Origin: Acholoe squamosa
Lineage: Eukaryota; Annelida; Polychaeta; Phyllodocida; Polynoidae
DNA: 64,000 bases
Reading direction: 5' to 3'
Assembly (NCBI GenBank): GCA_949317995.1
Contig: OX439047.1
Span: 51,161,505-51,225,504 of the forward strand
Positions 20,707 to 30,081 of this stretch are shown one piece after another; the first letter of the stretch is position 1, and each line of letters begins with the position of its first letter. Below the pieces are notes generated by a model that saw only the letters and a program-made list of their open reading frames with translations, was not told the origin of the DNA and did no database searches. A program made the position numbers and the translations under genes.

Positions 20707-23365
20707 CCCTGTGTGCATGACCACGAAGAAGGATGGGTCTATTCGATTTTGCATCGATTACAGAAAGCTAAACGGCTTGACAAAGAAAAACTCCTACCCC
20801 TTACCCAGGATAGACGAGACCTTAGACTCATTGGGGGGGAACAAATACTTTTGTACCCTCGACCTCCAATCGGGGTACTGGCAGATCGGGATGGACCCTA
20901 AGGATATGGAGAAGACAGCCTTCTCGAGCCACATGGGCCTATTCCAGTACAACGTTCTACCTTTTGGGCTGTGCAATGCACCGGCCACTTTCGAAGCTAT
21001 GATGGAGGAAATGCTGAGCGACCTTCTTTGGAAGAGTTGTTTGGTGTACCTCGATGATGTCATAGTATTTGGAAAGACTTTTGAGGATTGTATGGACAAC
21101 CTCGAACTAGTCTTGAAGAGAATCCTAGCAAATGGGCTAAAATTAAAAGCAAAGAAATGTAATTTATTTAAATCATCTATTACATATCTCGGCCGAAAAA
21201 TAACTCCGGACGGCGTAAAAGCCGACCCTGAAAAACTCCAGACAGTGTCCGAATGGCAGAAACCCATATGTGCGAAGGAGGTAAGATCCTTCCTGGGCTT
21301 CTGCTCATACTATCGAGACTTCCTGCCGAATTACTCCAAAGTAAGCTATCCCTTACAAATATTGGCACACTGGACCCCAGGTCGGGCAAAGGAACGTTTC
21401 CCATGGGGAGACGAACAGGACATAGCCTTCGAGCAAATAAAACACTTGTTTGCTAACACGCCAGTACTGAAATATCCAACTGCGGATGATCATTTCATTC
21501 TGGACACAGACGCTAGCAATGATAGTATCGGTGCAGCCCTGTCGCAGGTCCAGGACGGGGTCGAAGTACCAATCGCCTTTGCTAGTAACACTCTGAATAG
21601 GGCACAACGAAACTATTGCACCACCAAACATGAGTTTCTGGCTGTGGTGGTGTATACTAAAAAGTTTCGACACTTCCTATGGGGTACCGATTTTACTCTC
21701 CGAACTGACCACTCATCCCTAAGGTGGCTCCTTAATTTTAAGGACGCCGAAGGTATGATTGGCCGTTGGCTGGCACACTTGTCAGAGTTCGGGTTGGAGC
21801 ATAGCCAGATCCAACATAGACCGGGTTCGAAGCATATCAATGCAGACGCCCTTTCCCGGAGGCCTATCAGAAAGTGCCAGAAAATCGATTGTGATGATTG
21901 CGGGGCTCACAACGCAGTGGTCGCAACGGTTCGAACTAGACAGTCGTCGCCGTTGCCTAGCGCCAGCATGGAGAATGTTATAGAGTGGCCAGAAGAGACC
22001 ATCCTACATTTCCAACAAAATGATCCAGCTATCAAGAGAGTGGTTTGTTACCTGAACAAGAATGCCAAGCCCGAACGGCCGGCATTGTCCCTCGAAGATA
22101 GAGAGACCCGCAAATTTCTAGCCCAATGGACCGAGCTAGAAATTCGAGACGGTCTACTGTGTCGATGGAAAACCTGTCCCACCAAGGACAAGGTTTTACA
22201 GATAGTGATTCCTATGTCACTAAGACGAGATATTATGTTTTATTGCCACGGGCATAAAACGAGTGGACACTTCGGGAAGAAGAGGACCTTAGAACGCCTA
22301 GCCAGGAGGTACTACTGGCCAGGAATGCATAACGACATCATAAGATGGGTTATGACTTGTCCTGAATGCGGCAGGAATAAACCTGGTCCAGGATTGGGAA
22401 AGATGCCCCTGGCGCAAGAACTGTTCGGAGTTCGATTCGCCCGGGTAGCTATTGATATCATCAGCGGAATCGAGCCCACACCCCGGGGCAATACTTGCAT
22501 GATGGTAGTAACCGACTACTACACCAAATACACTCAAGTATATCCTTTACCTGACCACAAGGCAGCCACTTGCGCTATTGCCTTTGTGAAGGGATGGGTG
22601 TTACATCTCGGTGCACCATTAATGATGCAGAGCGACCAGGGAGGAGAATTCGAGTCCAACCTGTGGCAAGAAATGTGTCATTATTTGGCCATTTGTAAAA
22701 CTCGAACCAATCCATACAGGCCCCAATCTGATGGCCAGGTAGAAAGATTCAATCGAACATTGATACAAGTCCTTAAACCCTTGGTAAACTCTCGCCAGGA
22801 CGACTGGGACGAGCAATGTGACTTCGTAGTACATGCTTACAATAGCACTGTGCACGCCGCGACGAACTGCTCTCCTAATTTGTTAGTATTTGGGGAGGAC
22901 ATTATAATGCCCGCCGATCTCGTATATGGTGTTATAGGGGTAAGCCCCGAAGCCCCTTGTACTGTGATGTTTGTGGAATCTCTGCGAGACCAATTCAAGA
23001 GAGCTTATGAAGTAGTTCGAAACGAGCTACTAAAGAACGCGAATTGGCAGAAAGTTGGGTATGACACCCACCTAAAGCCACGACAATTCAGCGTGGGCGA
23101 CCGAGTGTTCAGGTTGCATGAACCTTTAAGGTGCAATAAATTGATCTCGAGCTGGGACGGACCTCATGTGGTCACCCGAGTTATATCTGAGAGCACCGTT
23201 ATGCTTATGAGTCTAGCTACAGGCCGCATGAATAAGTCTAACGTGTGTAGGTTGAGGAGATGGAGGGGACGAGATGCCGCCAACTCTGAGTGCGACGAAA
23301 TCTCCAAGCAGATGACTGAGAAGAAGGACGAGATTCTGATGAAGACCAACAAACGAGGAAAATGA
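20633..23365 (+). CDS. pol: TE-B pol, reverse transcriptase, RNase H and integrase
   Basis: About 910 residues in one frame, with no true start of its own (it opens at GTG 20633). RT: FCIDYRKLNG, LDLQSGYWQ, LPFGLCNAPATF, LVYLDDVIVFGK. RNase H: LDTDASNDSIGAALSQ, FTLRTDHSSLRWL, NADALSR. Integrase: HGHKTSGHFGKKRTLERLAR with CPEC for the HHCC domain, acidic residues in AIDIISG, QSDQGGEFES and PYRPQSDGQVERFNRT, then WDGPHVVTRV for the GPY/F-like module. All catalytic residues are present. It would make cDNA and integrate it with 4-bp target duplications. Confidence 0.92.
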   Translation: MEAEKQILEQLEKGVIVPSTSPWSSPVCMTTKKDGSIRFCIDYRKLNGLTKKNSYPLPRIDETLDSLGGNKYFCTLDLQSGYWQIGMDPKDMEKTAFSSHMGLFQYNVLPFGLCNAPATFEAMMEEMLSDLLWKSCLVYLDDVIVFGKTFEDCMDNLELVLKRILANGLKLKAKKCNLFKSSITYLGRKITPDGVKADPEKLQTVSEWQKPICAKEVRSFLGFCSYYRDFLPNYSKVSYPLQILAHWTPGRAKERFPWGDEQDIAFEQIKHLFANTPVLKYPTADDHFILDTDASNDSIGAALSQVQDGVEVPIAFASNTLNRAQRNYCTTKHEFLAVVVYTKKFRHFLWGTDFTLRTDHSSLRWLLNFKDAEGMIGRWLAHLSEFGLEHSQIQHRPGSKHINADALSRRPIRKCQKIDCDDCGAHNAVVATVRTRQSSPLPSASMENVIEWPEETILHFQQNDPAIKRVVCYLNKNAKPERPALSLEDRETRKFLAQWTELEIRDGLLCRWKTCPTKDKVLQIVIPMSLRRDIMFYCHGHKTSGHFGKKRTLERLARRYYWPGMHNDIIRWVMTCPECGRNKPGPGLGKMPLAQELFGVRFARVAIDIISGIEPTPRGNTCMMVVTDYYTKYTQVYPLPDHKAATCAIAFVKGWVLHLGAPLMMQSDQGGEFESNLWQEMCHYLAICKTRTNPYRPQSDGQVERFNRTLIQVLKPLVNSRQDDWDEQCDFVVHAYNSTVHAATNCSPNLLVFGEDIIMPADLVYGVIGVSPEAPCTVMFVESLRDQFKRAYEVVRNELLKNANWQKVGYDTHLKPRQFSVGDRVFRLHEPLRCNKLISSWDGPHVVTRVISESTVMLMSLATGRMNKSNVCRLRRWRGRDAANSECDEISKQMTEKKDEILMKTNKRGK

Positions 23366-23631
23366 AGGGTAAGGCTCCTAAGAGGAGAAGAGGCCGACCT
23401 GCTAAAGCGGTGAATGAGAAAAAGCCAAAGAAAGGACGACCCCTAAAGGTCGAAACTGACACGAATTTAAAATCTAATCGTGAGAAAACTGTCTCGGTGG
23501 AACGGAGAACTCGAGGTAGGGGGAAACTGTTGGCACGTTCCACTGGACCTTCTCGAGAATCTCAGTTGAACAACAAGGGAAGAGAGGTGAGACGCAGTCC
23601 CAGAATTGCCGGGCGGACTGCCGTTACTTAA
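23362..23631 (+). CDS. TE-B basic AT-hook tail of pol, in a separate frame
   Basis: 89 residues starting at an ATG that overlaps the pol stop (ATGA at 23362-23365). It is very basic, with RRRGRPAKA and KKGRPLKV (AT-hook-like GRP cores), and ends VRRSPRIAGRTAVT. In TE-A the equivalent tail (RKRGPGRPRKV ... RRSPRLLKTAVT) is fused in frame to the integrase C-terminus. In TE-B it is therefore either a separate product made by termination-reinitiation or an in-frame tail displaced by an indel. A role in DNA or chromatin tethering is inferred from the AT-hooks. Confidence 0.6.
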   Translation: MKGKAPKRRRGRPAKAVNEKKPKKGRPLKVETDTNLKSNREKTVSVERRTRGRGKLLARSTGPSRESQLNNKGREVRRSPRIAGRTAVT

Positions 23632-24170
23632 TGTTCCGAAATCACAACGATTGTATCGTCCTGTTTATGTGTCTTGTTATGTGTTTGGAGGTTGAGATAC
23701 CTCGATTACGATTCGAAATACGACCACGCCGGACATTATCACCCTACTCATGGTTCCTGTGGGTGGCAGACAGCTTGGCTGACGTGTACGCATGATGCTA
23801 AATGTTATTCTGCCGAACTCCTGTCGATATGAGTAGCGGAGGGGGTAAGTCCACCAACGGCCTATGGAGAAAACCAACCCCGATCCCTGGTTAGCCGGGG
23901 TAGTACGGACGCCTGCCACGAGCGGGAAGGGGGGCGCTAGAGAGCGGAATGTCGGAGCAGCGCAGTGCAGTGGCGCATGCACAATGGTCCCGCTTCGCTT
24001 GTTGTGCCCCTAATATCGCTCACAGCACGCGAACCATCTTACCAAGGTAAGACGTGCCGCTGTTTTCTCTGCCACTTATAGTGACAAAGTTCTCTCTTTC
24101 CGACTGCCATTGACTCCTTCTGTTCCTTGGACGAAGGAGAACAACCCCCTGAGCCGTCTGAGCCCGAAAT
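23632..24170 (+). promoter_or_regulatory. TE-B spacer before accessory ORFs; candidate splice acceptor
   Basis: 539 bp without a supported ORF. A pyrimidine-rich run ending GCCACTTATAG (AG at 24080-24081) is a good splice-acceptor candidate 90 bp before the X start codon. A donor-like AAGGTAAGA lies at about 24045. The position matches env-type splicing in retroviruses and the equally long spacer of TE-A. An internal promoter is the alternative, since part of the stretch is GC-rich. Confidence 0.35.
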
Positions 24171-25517
24171 ATGGCTCAGTCGGAGGTGATGGCGACCGTA
24201 ACGGCCAACCCCGATGGACACCCGACTCCACTTCGAGCCCAAGACGAGGCACCCCGAAGTCCAGTAGTAGAGCTAATGGACACCACTGAAATGGAGTCAT
24301 CTATCCCCGAGACGACTCCCGACACCCTGAGCATCCCGAAAGGTGCAGAGCTTATTGCCCCGAGAACTCCACGCCCGAGTACGACTGAAGGAACCACGCC
24401 TTCAGTCATTATCGAAGTCCCCGTGACTTTCACCGACCGACCACCAGCTGTTGGATACGTGAATGTGACCAAAGGATTCATCCGGACGGCCACAGGCAAG
24501 AATCGGTATTGCCCACCGAAATACCTGGGCCTTAAAGGCGAACCTCCACGGCTGATCCCCTATGATCTACAGAAGAGAATCTGCCATGGATGCACCGACA
24601 CCGGAGTCATTGATGTCTCCGACATCTGGTTCGAAAACTATTTCGGACTCGCCGAAGCGATGTGCATCAGCGATGGCCTAGTTGCCGTTATTGACGCCAT
24701 CTGCGAAGACGACCGAATTAGGTCACAGACAGCGTACCCCCTGCTGTATGGCCTAATCGGATTCGAGGAACGCCTTCCCAGCATACACTCCCGCGAAGTC
24801 CTCCTACCACAAGGACCACCCCGAGAACGCACCTACGCGTTCATGTCCGATTCCCAGAAGAACTCTCCTGTTCGTGAGGAAGAAGACGCTTTGTTGGCAG
24901 ACCCCGAGCTCGAGCTAGAAGAGCAGAGAATGGCCAACGAGACTGCTCGTGACGGAGACGTGGCCAGCAAAATCCCCGAAGCTGCCTCGAGCCTTGAGGG
25001 TGGAGCTAGCTACTCCACCAAGGTAAACACCGCCAGAGAAATGAGCCTCGAGGAGCTTGATGCCCGCCAAGAGGCCATTGAACGCGAGCGCAAAGACTTG
25101 ATGAAGCGCAAGTCGAAGCTTAAGAAGGACGTGGAAAAAGCCAAGAAGGAATCCACGGACAAGCCCGAGGCTAAGCCCAAATCGAGCCGCCGCAAGAAAA
25201 AGGTGGTGGAGGAGAAAGCAGAAAAGAGCGACGACTCCGCAGCCTCGACTTCGTCTCGAAGCTCGTGGAGTCGAACCCGAAGTGGAAAGACCACAAGGGA
25301 GGATGACGCCTCATCCCCCTCGAGATCTACCCGGACGAGACCCTCTCGTAGAACGACCCCTCTGGCCCCGGAGCCCGTTACTAGCACCGCGGCCGAGGAG
25401 GAAGAGATCCAGGAAGAGGGAAACGGAGACCGTGACCGGCAGGTCGCCGAAATGAGCCGGCAAATATCGACTCATTGGAGGAGCCCCTGGGGGACGCCCC
25501 TGACGAGACCTGCTTGA
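24171..25517 (+). CDS. TE-B accessory protein X
   Basis: 448 residues from an ATG. The N-terminus (about 1-85) is Pro/Thr-rich. A compact core (about 85-225) contains VTKGFIRTATGKNRYCPPKY, PYDLQKRICHGC and AEAMCISDGLVAVIDAICED. A charged helix (about 285-320) is followed by a Lys/Ser/Arg-rich tail. No known family is recognised. The core resembles the TE-A ORFs at 4331-5790 in plan and a few motifs, so this looks like a shared protein under selection. No signal peptide or membrane helix, so not env. The basic tail suggests a nuclear or nucleic-acid role (inference). The stop is just ahead of the Y frame. Confidence 0.65.
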   Translation: MAQSEVMATVTANPDGHPTPLRAQDEAPRSPVVELMDTTEMESSIPETTPDTLSIPKGAELIAPRTPRPSTTEGTTPSVIIEVPVTFTDRPPAVGYVNVTKGFIRTATGKNRYCPPKYLGLKGEPPRLIPYDLQKRICHGCTDTGVIDVSDIWFENYFGLAEAMCISDGLVAVIDAICEDDRIRSQTAYPLLYGLIGFEERLPSIHSREVLLPQGPPRERTYAFMSDSQKNSPVREEEDALLADPELELEEQRMANETARDGDVASKIPEAASSLEGGASYSTKVNTAREMSLEELDARQEAIERERKDLMKRKSKLKKDVEKAKKESTDKPEAKPKSSRRKKKVVEEKAEKSDDSAASTSSRSSWSRTRSGKTTREDDASSPSRSTRTRPSRRTTPLAPEPVTSTAAEEEEIQEEGNGDRDRQVAEMSRQISTHWRSPWGTPLTRPA

Positions 25518-25569
25518 ACAAGTGGGTCAACGCCCGAACCAGATTCCCGGATTACACACGAAATGCTTT

Positions 25570-26724
25570 ATGGACTGTCAGCGTCACACTGACAGCTATT
25601 CGATTCCTCCCGCCACTAACCGCGACGGTGATAGTGACGACAAGGAATGGATGAAAATCCTAAAGAAGGACTCTGGCCCCGCGAAATTCTATCGCGTGTG
25701 GATAGCATCGCTCGGAGACACAAGTAAGACACCTAAGTCTTACTATGGCTTCGAGCATCGAACGAAGCTCCAGTACGCAGCTTCGAGCTGGACATCCTCA
25801 AACCCGACATGCCCCTTCGAAATCTGCGTCAACGCCACAGAGACTGAGAGAGTCTGGCCTTCAAAAGACTCGTTCTTCAGACACCTCGTGGAGCATCACA
25901 TGCACCACGGGCCCGTGTACCGATGTTCTAATGAAAAGAACGAGAATAAGAAATGCCAAGGGCTGAGAACCACGAGGCGGGGACGCATGGCCGAGCACTT
26001 GGCTCAGGTCCATGGTCTCAAAGCCAGCGATGCTCGATTAAAAGCCCTGATGCTCCACGAACGACTTATGTCGAAGTGGGACCAGATGACCTCCGAGGAG
26101 AGATCGAACATCACCATGAGGACTGACCACCTGTGCCACACGGTCGAGGGGAAGCAGGACGCCTACTTCCTCAAGAACGTGCGTTCCCACCGATTTGACA
26201 TGTCTGCCGAAATGCACTGGCGTGTCAAAGTCCAGAGGAGGGATCCCGACGCGGTCGACCGTAATGGAAGACCCCAACCACACCCTGGTGGCGATCCCCG
26301 ACGGGACGTCAAACGGCCAAGGTCGAAGTTACAGTCTCCAACCCCAGCTCCGGAATACAAGAAGAGGTCCCCCGATCCTAGCACGATCGCGGGTGCTACA
26401 TCCCGAGATCCCTCGAGCCTGGAGCACGTCTCGCCCCTGAGCTCGAGCTCCTATCGACCTGTAGCAGGGACCTCGACAGGTAACCACCAGACCTGGCTTG
26501 AGGGACGGAACACCCTTTCACACTCTGACTGGTTTGCAGGTCTGCCGAACCAGACGAGTTCCCCACTCTGTCTGAAACCCAGACACCAGGCCCCGAGTCC
26601 CAAACCCTATTGCCTTCAGGGAAACCAAAGCCAATGGGTCCCCCTGCTACTCCTCCTACCGCCTCTTCTCGAGGGCGGGTCCGATCCGTGGACCCGAAAC
26701 GACCTGGACGTGAACTCGTCTTGA
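25570..26724 (+). CDS. TE-B accessory protein Y: paired C2H2-type zinc finger
   Basis: The first ATG is 25570, but the frame opens at 25504. Core motifs: KFYRVWIASL, then CPFEICVN ... FFRHLVEHHMHHGPVYRC and KKCQGLRTTRRGRMAEHLAQ followed by VHG. These give two C2H2-like units spaced as in TE-A Y. The N-terminal block conserved with TE-A (DETCLNKWVNARTRFPDY here, DEQEAAIWENANSNFADF there) is encoded in a third frame at about 25502-25620. At least one indel near 25620 has therefore separated the N-terminus from the fingers. The tail is Pro/Ser-rich and overlaps Z by about 90 nt. A nucleic-acid-binding role is inferred from the fingers. Confidence 0.7.
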   Translation: MDCQRHTDSYSIPPATNRDGDSDDKEWMKILKKDSGPAKFYRVWIASLGDTSKTPKSYYGFEHRTKLQYAASSWTSSNPTCPFEICVNATETERVWPSKDSFFRHLVEHHMHHGPVYRCSNEKNENKKCQGLRTTRRGRMAEHLAQVHGLKASDARLKALMLHERLMSKWDQMTSEERSNITMRTDHLCHTVEGKQDAYFLKNVRSHRFDMSAEMHWRVKVQRRDPDAVDRNGRPQPHPGGDPRRDVKRPRSKLQSPTPAPEYKKRSPDPSTIAGATSRDPSSLEHVSPLSSSSYRPVAGTSTGNHQTWLEGRNTLSHSDWFAGLPNQTSSPLCLKPRHQAPSPKPYCLQGNQSQWVPLLLLLPPLLEGGSDPWTRNDLDVNSS

Positions 26725-27656
26725 AAGACCCCAGTCAACCTCTCCCCGATGTTGGTAGGGGCCGAGGCCTGACCATAGATGAGAGTGGAGCTGTAGTTGG
26801 GTCATCTCGACGAACCAACACCGCTACCCCATCCCCGAGCGCCACTGCCACTTTGAGCTCCGCATATGAGAGCGGTTCTGATACTCACACGACTCCTGTG
26901 CCGACTCCTCCAGCACGAAACATGAGGACCACCAATGTGTTACACTTGGTGAAATCTAACCTCGAGCTGGAGGACCCCGATGACTACATCAAAAACCGGA
27001 CACAGGAAACCTGTGATATTCAGGCCAACGTCTTCCAGGCGTGGCAGGAACGACATATCAGTCAGGCCACCGGCTACCTCCGAGGTGTCACCGAAGGCGT
27101 CTTCGAATGTCTGCATGAGATTCAACGGCGAGAAATCGCCCGAATCTCACAAGACATGCAAGGACAAGCGAGAGACCAGCTTCGAGCCTCGCTCCAACGA
27201 GAAAACGAGGCCAAGGCCATGAAGCTGAAGTATGAGTCACAGCTTCAGGAGCTGAGAAGCCAGTACGACCATCAGGACGTTCGGTTCATGGCAGTGTTCG
27301 GCTGCTTCATGAAAGACTGGGATGGCACGGCCGAGAGTGCCTTCGAAAAGCTCCAGGCCAAGTTGCAGGAGAATAGACAACTCGAGGCAGACATTGAATC
27401 CTTCGGATTCACTAGCATGCCCACCCCGAGAGCCTCCGCCAGCGCGCCCCCAACCGGACCCGGGAGGGAGTCTGAAGGCGCCACTGCTGCCCCAATTGTC
27501 ACCCCGACTAGACAGACCGACGTGCCGGCCTCTACCCCCGAAGCAGCCACGGTTGCCACAAACCCTGCCCAAACACCAGTGGTCGATAACCTGATTAGTC
27601 TGGACTCCGATCCGGAAACCCATTCTGGGGAAACGGTAATGGAGACAGACTTATAA
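26634..27656 (+). CDS. TE-B accessory protein Z: coiled coil plus VFG/WDGT motif
   Basis: About 340 residues from ATG 26634; the frame is open slightly upstream. A Pro/Ser/Thr-rich N-terminus (1-110) precedes a helical region (about 115-225: CLHEIQRREIARISQDMQGQ and following) and the signature FMAVFGCFMKDWDGT. The tail is Pro/Thr-rich and ends acidic (ISLDSDPETHSGETVMETDL). TE-A protein Z has the same coiled coil and FFKVFGVIMDNWDGT. Retention across diverged copies argues that it is used. Its final part lies inside the 1452-bp tandem duplication, but this first copy keeps its own stop. Confidence 0.7.
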   Translation: MGPPATPPTASSRGRVRSVDPKRPGRELVLKDPSQPLPDVGRGRGLTIDESGAVVGSSRRTNTATPSPSATATLSSAYESGSDTHTTPVPTPPARNMRTTNVLHLVKSNLELEDPDDYIKNRTQETCDIQANVFQAWQERHISQATGYLRGVTEGVFECLHEIQRREIARISQDMQGQARDQLRASLQRENEAKAMKLKYESQLQELRSQYDHQDVRFMAVFGCFMKDWDGTAESAFEKLQAKLQENRQLEADIESFGFTSMPTPRASASAPPTGPGRESEGATAAPIVTPTRQTDVPASTPEAATVATNPAQTPVVDNLISLDSDPETHSGETVMETDL

Positions 27657-28568
27657 TACTCAATGTAGGCAAGTACAGTCGATGACCCTACCTTACGGGA
27701 TCCTCGAACACTGAGACTGTGCCCCGAACCCGATGGATGCCCGGACGGATGCAGACCCACGGAACCCAATGGACGTATCTACATCTTCCCATCTTGATCA
27801 GGGCACACCACACAGTGACGCGGCTTGCCACCGCCAAGTCCATCACTCGCCGAATGGATCTGCAGACAAGCAGTGAACGACCCCGAAGACACCCCGAAGT
27901 TAATTATTATTGTACAGCAGACCCACTACGCCGGTGGGCTGCTTTAGAACCATACTATATATAATTTAATTAACCACTAGTCCTCTTACCCTACGCATAA
28001 AAATATTGTTTCTGTTATAATAATCTAACTTCGATCTCATAAAATATGTCAATTTGTCAACAGTCGAACAAAGTAATTGGTGCTATAAACCTACAAGATC
28101 TGTTACCATAACGCTGTTTAATATTTCTCAGGTACACACCAATTGTGTTCATATTTCGAGGATAGTAGTGGTATAGAGATGTATATGTATATTCTTATAG
28201 TTATAAAAACCCACAGTTATTGTAAACTGTGTAAAAAAAAACTAGTATATAGTGTTCATACGTGAACAGCAAAAATTTTCTTTTCGGGTCATGCAACTTA
28301 AGTATCAAATATAATTACACACATGGTATATCATTATTTAACATACACTTAAATACTCTATGTACGGTCTCGAACATGTTCTTCCGAACTTGTTTTGACC
28401 CATATCTCTCCTTAATCCTATTCCATAGTGTATATGTATGTTTACTTTATTTAAAATATTTATATGTGGTCGACTCCTATTATTAAGACGTCACACAAAT
28501 AACATATCACGTTCTACTTCGAACTCTCATTTATAACTTCGAGCCCTAATTTCCTTAGAATAACGAGA
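27117..28568 (+). repeat. 1452-bp tandem duplication, copy 1
   Basis: It runs from inside ORF Z through its stop and about 910 bp of AT-rich 3' untranslated DNA. It is directly followed by copy 2, and the junction shows a short GAGA microhomology. I found only two differences between the copies (for example ATCGCCC here, ATCACCC in copy 2). Confidence 0.95.
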
Positions 28569-30020
28569 GAGATTCAACGGCGAGAAATCACCCGAATCTC
28601 ACAAGACATGCAAGGACAAGCGAGAGACCAGCTTCGAGCCTCGCTCCAACGAGAAAACGAGGCCAAGGCCATGAAGCTGAAGTATGAGTCACAGCTTCAG
28701 GAGCTGAGAAGCCAGTACGACCATCAGGACGTTCGGTTCATGGCAGTGTTCGGCTGCTTCATGAAAGACTGGGATGGCACGGCCGAGAGTGCCTTCGAAA
28801 AGCTCCAGGCCAAGTTGCAGGAGAATAGACAACTCGAGGCAGACATTGAATCCTTCGGATTCACTAGCATGCCCACCCCGAGAGCCTCCGCCAGCGCGCC
28901 CCCAACCGGACCCGGGAGGGAGTCTGAAGGCGCCACTGCTGCCCCAATTGTCACCCCGACTAGACAGACCGACGTGCCGGCCTCTACCCCCGAAGCAGCC
29001 ACGGTTGCCACAAACCCTGCCCAAACACCAGTGGTCGATAACCTGATTAGTCTGGACTCCGATCCGGAAACCCATTCTGGGGAAACGGTAATGGAGACAG
29101 ACTTATAATACTCAATGTAGGCAAGTACAGTCGATGACCCTACCTTACGGGATCCTCGAACACTGAGACTGTGCCCCGAACCCGATGGATGCCCGGACGG
29201 ATGCAGACCCACGGAACCCAATGGACGTATCTACATCTTCCCATCTTGATCAGGGCACACCACACAGTGACGCGGCTTGCCACCGCCAAGTCCATCACTC
29301 GCCGAATGGATCTGCAGACAAGCAGTGAACGACCCCGAAGACACCCCGAAGTTAATTATTATTGTACAGCAGACCCACTACGCCGGTGGGCTGCTTTAGA
29401 ACCATACTATATATAATTTAATTAACCACTAGTCCTCTTACCCTACGCATAAAAATATTGTTTCTGTTATAATAATCTAACTTCGATCTCATAAAATATG
29501 TCAATTTGTCAACAGTCGAACAAAGTAATTGGTGCTATAAACCTACAAGATCTGTTACCATAACGCTGTTTAATATTTCTCAGGTACACACCAATTGTGT
29601 TCATATTTCGAGGATAGTAGTGGTATAGAGATGTATATGTATATTCTTATAGTTATAAAAACCCACAGTTATTGTAAACTGTGTAAAAAAAAACTAGTAT
29701 ATAGTGTTCATACGTGAACAGCAAAAATTTTCTTTTCGGGTCATGCAACTTAAGTATCACATATAATTACACACATGGTATATCATTATTTAACATACAC
29801 TTAAATACTCTATGTACGGTCTCGAACATGTTCTTCCGAACTTGTTTTGACCCATATCTCTCCTTAATCCTATTCCATAGTGTATATGTATGTTTACTTT
29901 ATTTAAAATATTTATATGTGGTCGACTCCTATTATTAAGACGTCACACAAATAACATATCACGTTCTACTTCGAACTCTCATTTATAACTTCGAGCCCTA
30001 ATTTCCTTAGAATAACGAGA
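28569..30020 (+). repeat. 1452-bp tandem duplication, copy 2 (holds a truncated Z ORF)
   Basis: A near-exact repeat of 27117-28568. It contains a 166-codon open piece of Z (28608-29108) beginning at an internal ATG and keeping the WDGT motif, followed by a second copy of the 3' untranslated region. The duplication is younger than, or of similar age to, the TE-B insertion. Confidence 0.95.
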
Positions 30021-30081
30021 TGTTACTCTGTTAAAACTATGTTATTTTTGCACACCCCTTTCCTTATTCTGGTGGGGGTAG
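30021..30081 (+). promoter_or_regulatory. TE-B 3' end with polypurine tract
   Basis: GGTGGGGGTAG (30071-30081) directly precedes the 3' LTR and should prime plus-strand DNA synthesis. TE-C (42193-42203, minus strand) has the same 11-mer, and TE-D (60454-60464) has AGTGGGGGTGG. Confidence 0.85.
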
